Below, piece after piece: positions 60,357-64,000 of a stretch of DNA of 64,000 nt (the stretch's first letter is position 1; every line of letters begins with the position of its first letter). The notes beneath the pieces are model-generated. The model had not been told where the DNA came from. It searched no databases and worked only from the letters and a program-made list of their open reading frames with translations. The position numbers and the translations under genes are program-made. Origin of the DNA: Xiphophorus maculatus (lineage: Eukaryota; Chordata; Actinopteri; Cyprinodontiformes; Poeciliidae); NCBI RefSeq assembly GCF_002775205.1, contig NC_036450.1:12977479-13041478 (forward strand), read 5' to 3'.

Positions 60357-60870
60357 AACTTGTCAAAACACAAAGTATGAGAAGGATGAACTCCGGGTAC
60401 TGAATCACACATTCCTGTAAATCTGTTACTGCTGGACTGTTACCGAGTGGGGTCCTCTCCGCTCAGGCCATGAAAGTACTCTGAAGAAATTAGCATTTCA
60501 GGTTATTGCCGAATGTAATATTTTGTTCTTAAATTTCAGCTTCCAGAACCTGTTCCAGTACAACCAAAATTCTGTATGTTTGTGTTCATAATGTCACTGC
60601 CACAAAGCCATTATAATACAATCTGCTGGAAGACTAACTCATAAACATATCAGACTATAAATGGGGAAGCATGAGGCTGAATGCGTATTATGTCTTTAAG
60701 TTTCAGCAGCTTGAACATTCTCCTTTTTTTCTTTAGAGTTTTTACCAAAATGTGAGAGGGAAAAGAAAACTTGATGACAAATGTAAAAATAATTGTAAGG
60801 AATCATTAAAAAAAAACAAAAAAAACTGTATTGATAAATGTGTTTATTTAATAAAACCAGGTCTGACAAA
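60357..60870 (+). other. GGCX 3'UTR and polyadenylation signal
   Basis: The sequence after the stop is non-coding. AATAAA at 60850-60855 is the best signal. A minus-strand AATAAA (plus-strand TTTATT, 60888-60893) follows within 40 bases, so the two converging genes probably end almost at the same point. Confidence 0.6.
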
Positions 60871-60887
60871 ACTTTGTAAATCATAAT

Positions 60888-62887
60888 TTTATTAGTGTTT
60901 GTATATTACAAAGCATTCATTAGTGTAGATTCAGCGTTTACTGTAGTTTGACATTATGGCACAGATATGATACTTACACTCAGTTACACAATAAATACAT
61001 AAAAATATTCACCATGAATCTTTAGAGGATGATTTTATTTAACTTCCGTTTTCTAATTAAAAGAGACTTTTGCTTCAGTGTTAAGAAATAAAAATCCAGC
61101 CAAGAAAAAAATAAAATAAAATTAAACAACTGATCATTGACGATCATCCAAACAGAGATACAGATTTAGTCAAAATCAGCAAAACAGTGAGTAGTTGTCT
61201 GGTTTTATATTGCACATGTTAAAACAAAGCACCCTTTATATCTCTACTTAATTAATACCTTCACAACTGGCCTATTAATGATATATTCCCCTTTTTTAAT
61301 GTATCATGAAAGGAGTTAGTGTTAGATGCTGGCTTTGAGGAATAAAAAAAGAGAAAATGAATCGGGTTTGTTTAGAAACAAGAATCTCTTTGTGGAAATC
61401 GTGCTTTAACCCACAGCTGCCAGGACAGAGTTCGTACAGAAGCATCTTCACAGAAACGGCTCAAAACTAGTTTTTGAGCTGAAATAGTTTTGCATAGATC
61501 ACTTACCAAAAAAAAAAATCTGTAACCAAATATTCAAGTGACCATCTCTATAGGCAGTTTTCCTTTCACAATAAATAAGTCTTAATATAGTTCACATAAA
61601 AATTTGTAACAGAAAACAAACACACGATTCTTTAGTTTAATTTGATGGATCTGATTAAAAAGTGGAAACTTCTGCCTAATCGAAATTGAGGCCAAGCAGG
61701 TTTGGGACCATCAAGGTTCAATAAATCCTGCATGAAAACAGCAGAGGCTAAAAACATTTAAGCAGTTATACACCTGGGAAACGTGAAGATCTTTTTAAAA
61801 AATATACTCATGTTTATAAGTACATTTAAGTGTAAAGATAATGTAATTGAAGCATTTTTTATTAACAATTTTTAAGTTAATCAGAGTTTGAAGGAAATTT
61901 TAAATGGTAATTATGGCACAAGACAAATGTGTGTTTTCAACTAAACTCAATATTTCTAAAGTTGGAGAAAAAGCTAAAGAGTTTATAAAACTGGAGTGAA
62001 TAGCAGCACACCAGGATTAACAACTCCCCACAAAAACAATTTAAGGCTTTTTACACATTTTACCAGGAGTGTCAATATTTAATAAGGGATTTTTATGTAA
62101 CTGGCTCCATGTAACGTAATGAGTCATAAACTATTTATTTCACACAGCTGGTATAATGGTCATTTCTAATTAAAGGCAGTTTTTGATTTACTCAAACTAC
62201 GTCACACAACGAAAGCTCTTGCAGTTTTGGTTTCAAACTGCGTGCTTCTTTAAAAGTCTCAAGCTCACAACTGCTTGGAACGGAGCAGATTATTCGGCAT
62301 CTGAGAAAAAATTGATCAAAAAACTACAAATAAGGATCCACATCATTTCAAAAAGTGTTTAAATGCGTCAGTGTAACCAGAATGAAGCCACAGCTACATT
62401 ATTCCTGTCGTTCGCTGTCGACTGGCTCCTTCATGACAAAAAGAAATGCATCAAAGGTTTTGTTCAACCCATTATCTTCAAGATACGACACATTCACTAA
62501 CATTTCCAGCCTATCTTTATTATTATTCCAATATCTACCTCTAGAACTACTGAGAATGTTCACCTTTTTCCAAGCTATTTAAATGGGCTTGTCAGACTAT
62601 TTCTCGTATAATTTACATTTTAAAATTGAGTTTTAAAGTGAAAATCAGATGGAATATGTAGCAAAACATAAGTTAGTGTTAATGCATAAAATGTAGTGAA
62701 TTATCCAGAGACCAGCAATCCATTTTAGTTAAAAAAAAAGTAGAAGAGTTATGAGTTTTTGATGTATGTCTGTGAGTAAAAAAGAGGCTCAAATCATGTT
62801 CTTATACGTTCTTCCTGGTGCACAACGAAGCTGGTGAGACGCATCGGTGTAATTGTCGGCCTGCGCGTCATTGTCCTCTCGGCGGCT
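60888..62887 (-). other. Probable long 3'UTR of the convergent minus-strand gene
   Basis: AT-rich, no coding on either strand. It runs from the stop codon of the minus-strand gene at 62888 to a minus-strand AATAAA at 60893-60888. The extent is inferred. Confidence 0.45.
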
Positions 62888-64000
62888 CTACCTCGGCTGA
62901 AAATCTGGGTAGAAAACGCCGTCCACCACGCCTTCAATCACAACGTTGGAAAAGGTATCTAATAAGGAAAAAAATTGCAAGGTCAGAAAAAAAAATGCAC
63001 ATATAATTTCACAGCTTTTGTCTATACATTCAATTGAATGCCTTCTTATTCTGGGGTGTTTACCCCCTTACAATTGTGCTTTTTAATTCCACTGCACTGA
63101 ACCCCATTGAAAACGTCATGATTATTCCACCAAATATTGATTTCTGATCTCTTCATGAGTTAAAAAATTAGTGTTGTTGTTTCTAAATGAATATAAACGT
63201 GTTTTCTTTGCATTGCTTGAAGCTTTTTCATTATTTTTGACCATTTGTCATTTTCCGCAAATAAATAAAAAATTTTTGCTTGGAATTTCGGAGACATGTC
63301 AGAAGTTCATAGAATTAAAGAACAATGTTCATTTTACTCAAACATACACCTATAAAAAGTAAAATCAGAGAAACTCATAATTTTAAGTGGTCTCTCTATA
63401 TATAAATACAAAAATATACAAGTAAATACACGGTTCAGACGAATCCATTGAACACCATGTTCAACTTGATGCTCTTTTTCTGAAATAATGTTATATAAAA
63501 TGAGACGGACACGCCTAAAATATTCCTGTTTTGCCTCTTAAATCCATGGCGTATTTACTCAAAGATCATCAAGATGGTTGTTGGTGTACGTAAGACAAAA
63601 CCTCTTGTTTTCTGTCAGCAGTGGGGGTTTTTCCTTGGAACTCCCCCATAGTAGCCATTTTTGCCCTCCGCCTTTCTTTTTTCATGAATCATAAACACCG
63701 ACTTTAACTGAGGCCTATAATTCTATAAATGTTGCTTTGAAGCATCTGGTTGATGTGATTTTTAGACTAATTTTAGAGAACATGTTTCCTTTCGTGAATC
63801 AAATCCTTATTTTTTTATGATTTGAAACATTTCACTGAGAAAAAACAAAACAAAAGTAGAAGAGATCTGTGTAAGGAAAAATACTTTTCTCAATACTGTG
63901 AATAAATGTGGGTCATCGTGTCATGTGAGCGTACCGAGTGCAGAAGGAAGCAGGTATGGATCTCTGAGATAAACCACCACTGGCTGATGAGACAGTTTAC
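62888..64000 (-). CDS. Last two coding exons of an unidentified gene, partial
   Basis: On the minus strand one exon runs from the window edge to 63935 and ends at a donor (CTCG|GTACGC). The last coding exon is 62958-62888 after a clean acceptor (TTTCCTTATTAG). The phases agree: a Gly-first-base G joins AT to make Asp. The visible protein end is SHQPVVVYLRDPYLLPSAL followed by DTFSNVVIEGVVDGVFYPDF and QPR, then the stop. It looks like a well-folded alternating beta/hydrophobic tail, but I do not recognise the family. The intron between (62959-63934) shows nothing else. The gene continues beyond the right edge of the window. Confidence 0.6.

Overview
The window is vertebrate nuclear DNA, most likely from a teleost fish. 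It has spliced genes with GT-AG introns, fish-type hAT, piggyBac and Ty3 elements, a gamma-type endogenous retrovirus, and the vitamin-K gene GGCX in a 15-exon layout. There is no sign of bacterial or organellar sequence.

Layout. (1) 1-42485 is a head-to-tail array of a ~5.23 kb unit. The array enters from the left edge and has 7 units plus part of an eighth. Each unit carries, in order, a CRE/NRF1-like motif pair next to a variable C-tract, a broken THAP zinc-finger exon, a 1.27 kb non-autonomous hAT element with an 8-bp target duplication, a minus-strand exon-like ORF with a splice donor, a 3'UTR-like stretch with AATAAA and an A-run, and an intronless coiled-coil ORF (234 codons, or 201 from a better internal start). 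The last ~1.6 kb is AT-rich and without a gene. (2) 15117-21685 interrupts the array. A minus-strand gammaretrovirus-like LTR with a tRNA-Pro-like primer site, plus about 5.8 kb with no recognisable coding, replaces ~1.17 kb of unit sequence. (3) 42486-48706 is a young minus-strand Ty3/gypsy element inserted in the eighth unit. Its gag is split by a solo LTR of the same retroviral family. (4) 48707-49645 is a diverged terminal piece of the unit that lacks the hAT insertion and ends in an inverted copy of the unit's left arm. (5) 49758-50357 holds a decayed YqaJ-nuclease pseudogene and a hAT MITE. (6) 50711-51293 holds the last three coding exons of OSGEPL1 on the minus strand. (7) 52672-60356 is an apparently complete GGCX gene of 764 codons with a piggyBac MITE in intron 14. 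(8) 62888-64000 holds the last two coding exons of an unidentified minus-strand gene convergent with GGCX.

The host genes here are house-keeping or metabolic: OSGEPL1 for mitochondrial tRNA t6A, GGCX for vitamin K-dependent carboxylation. The unusual part is the array: a nearly identical, repeatedly amplified unit with an open coiled-coil ORF in all seven copies, mosaic sharing of variants between copies, and layered transposon insertions that give a relative history (hAT into the unit, then amplification, then Ty3 into the end copy, then a retroviral LTR into Ty3). I do not recognise the coiled-coil protein and give it no function.
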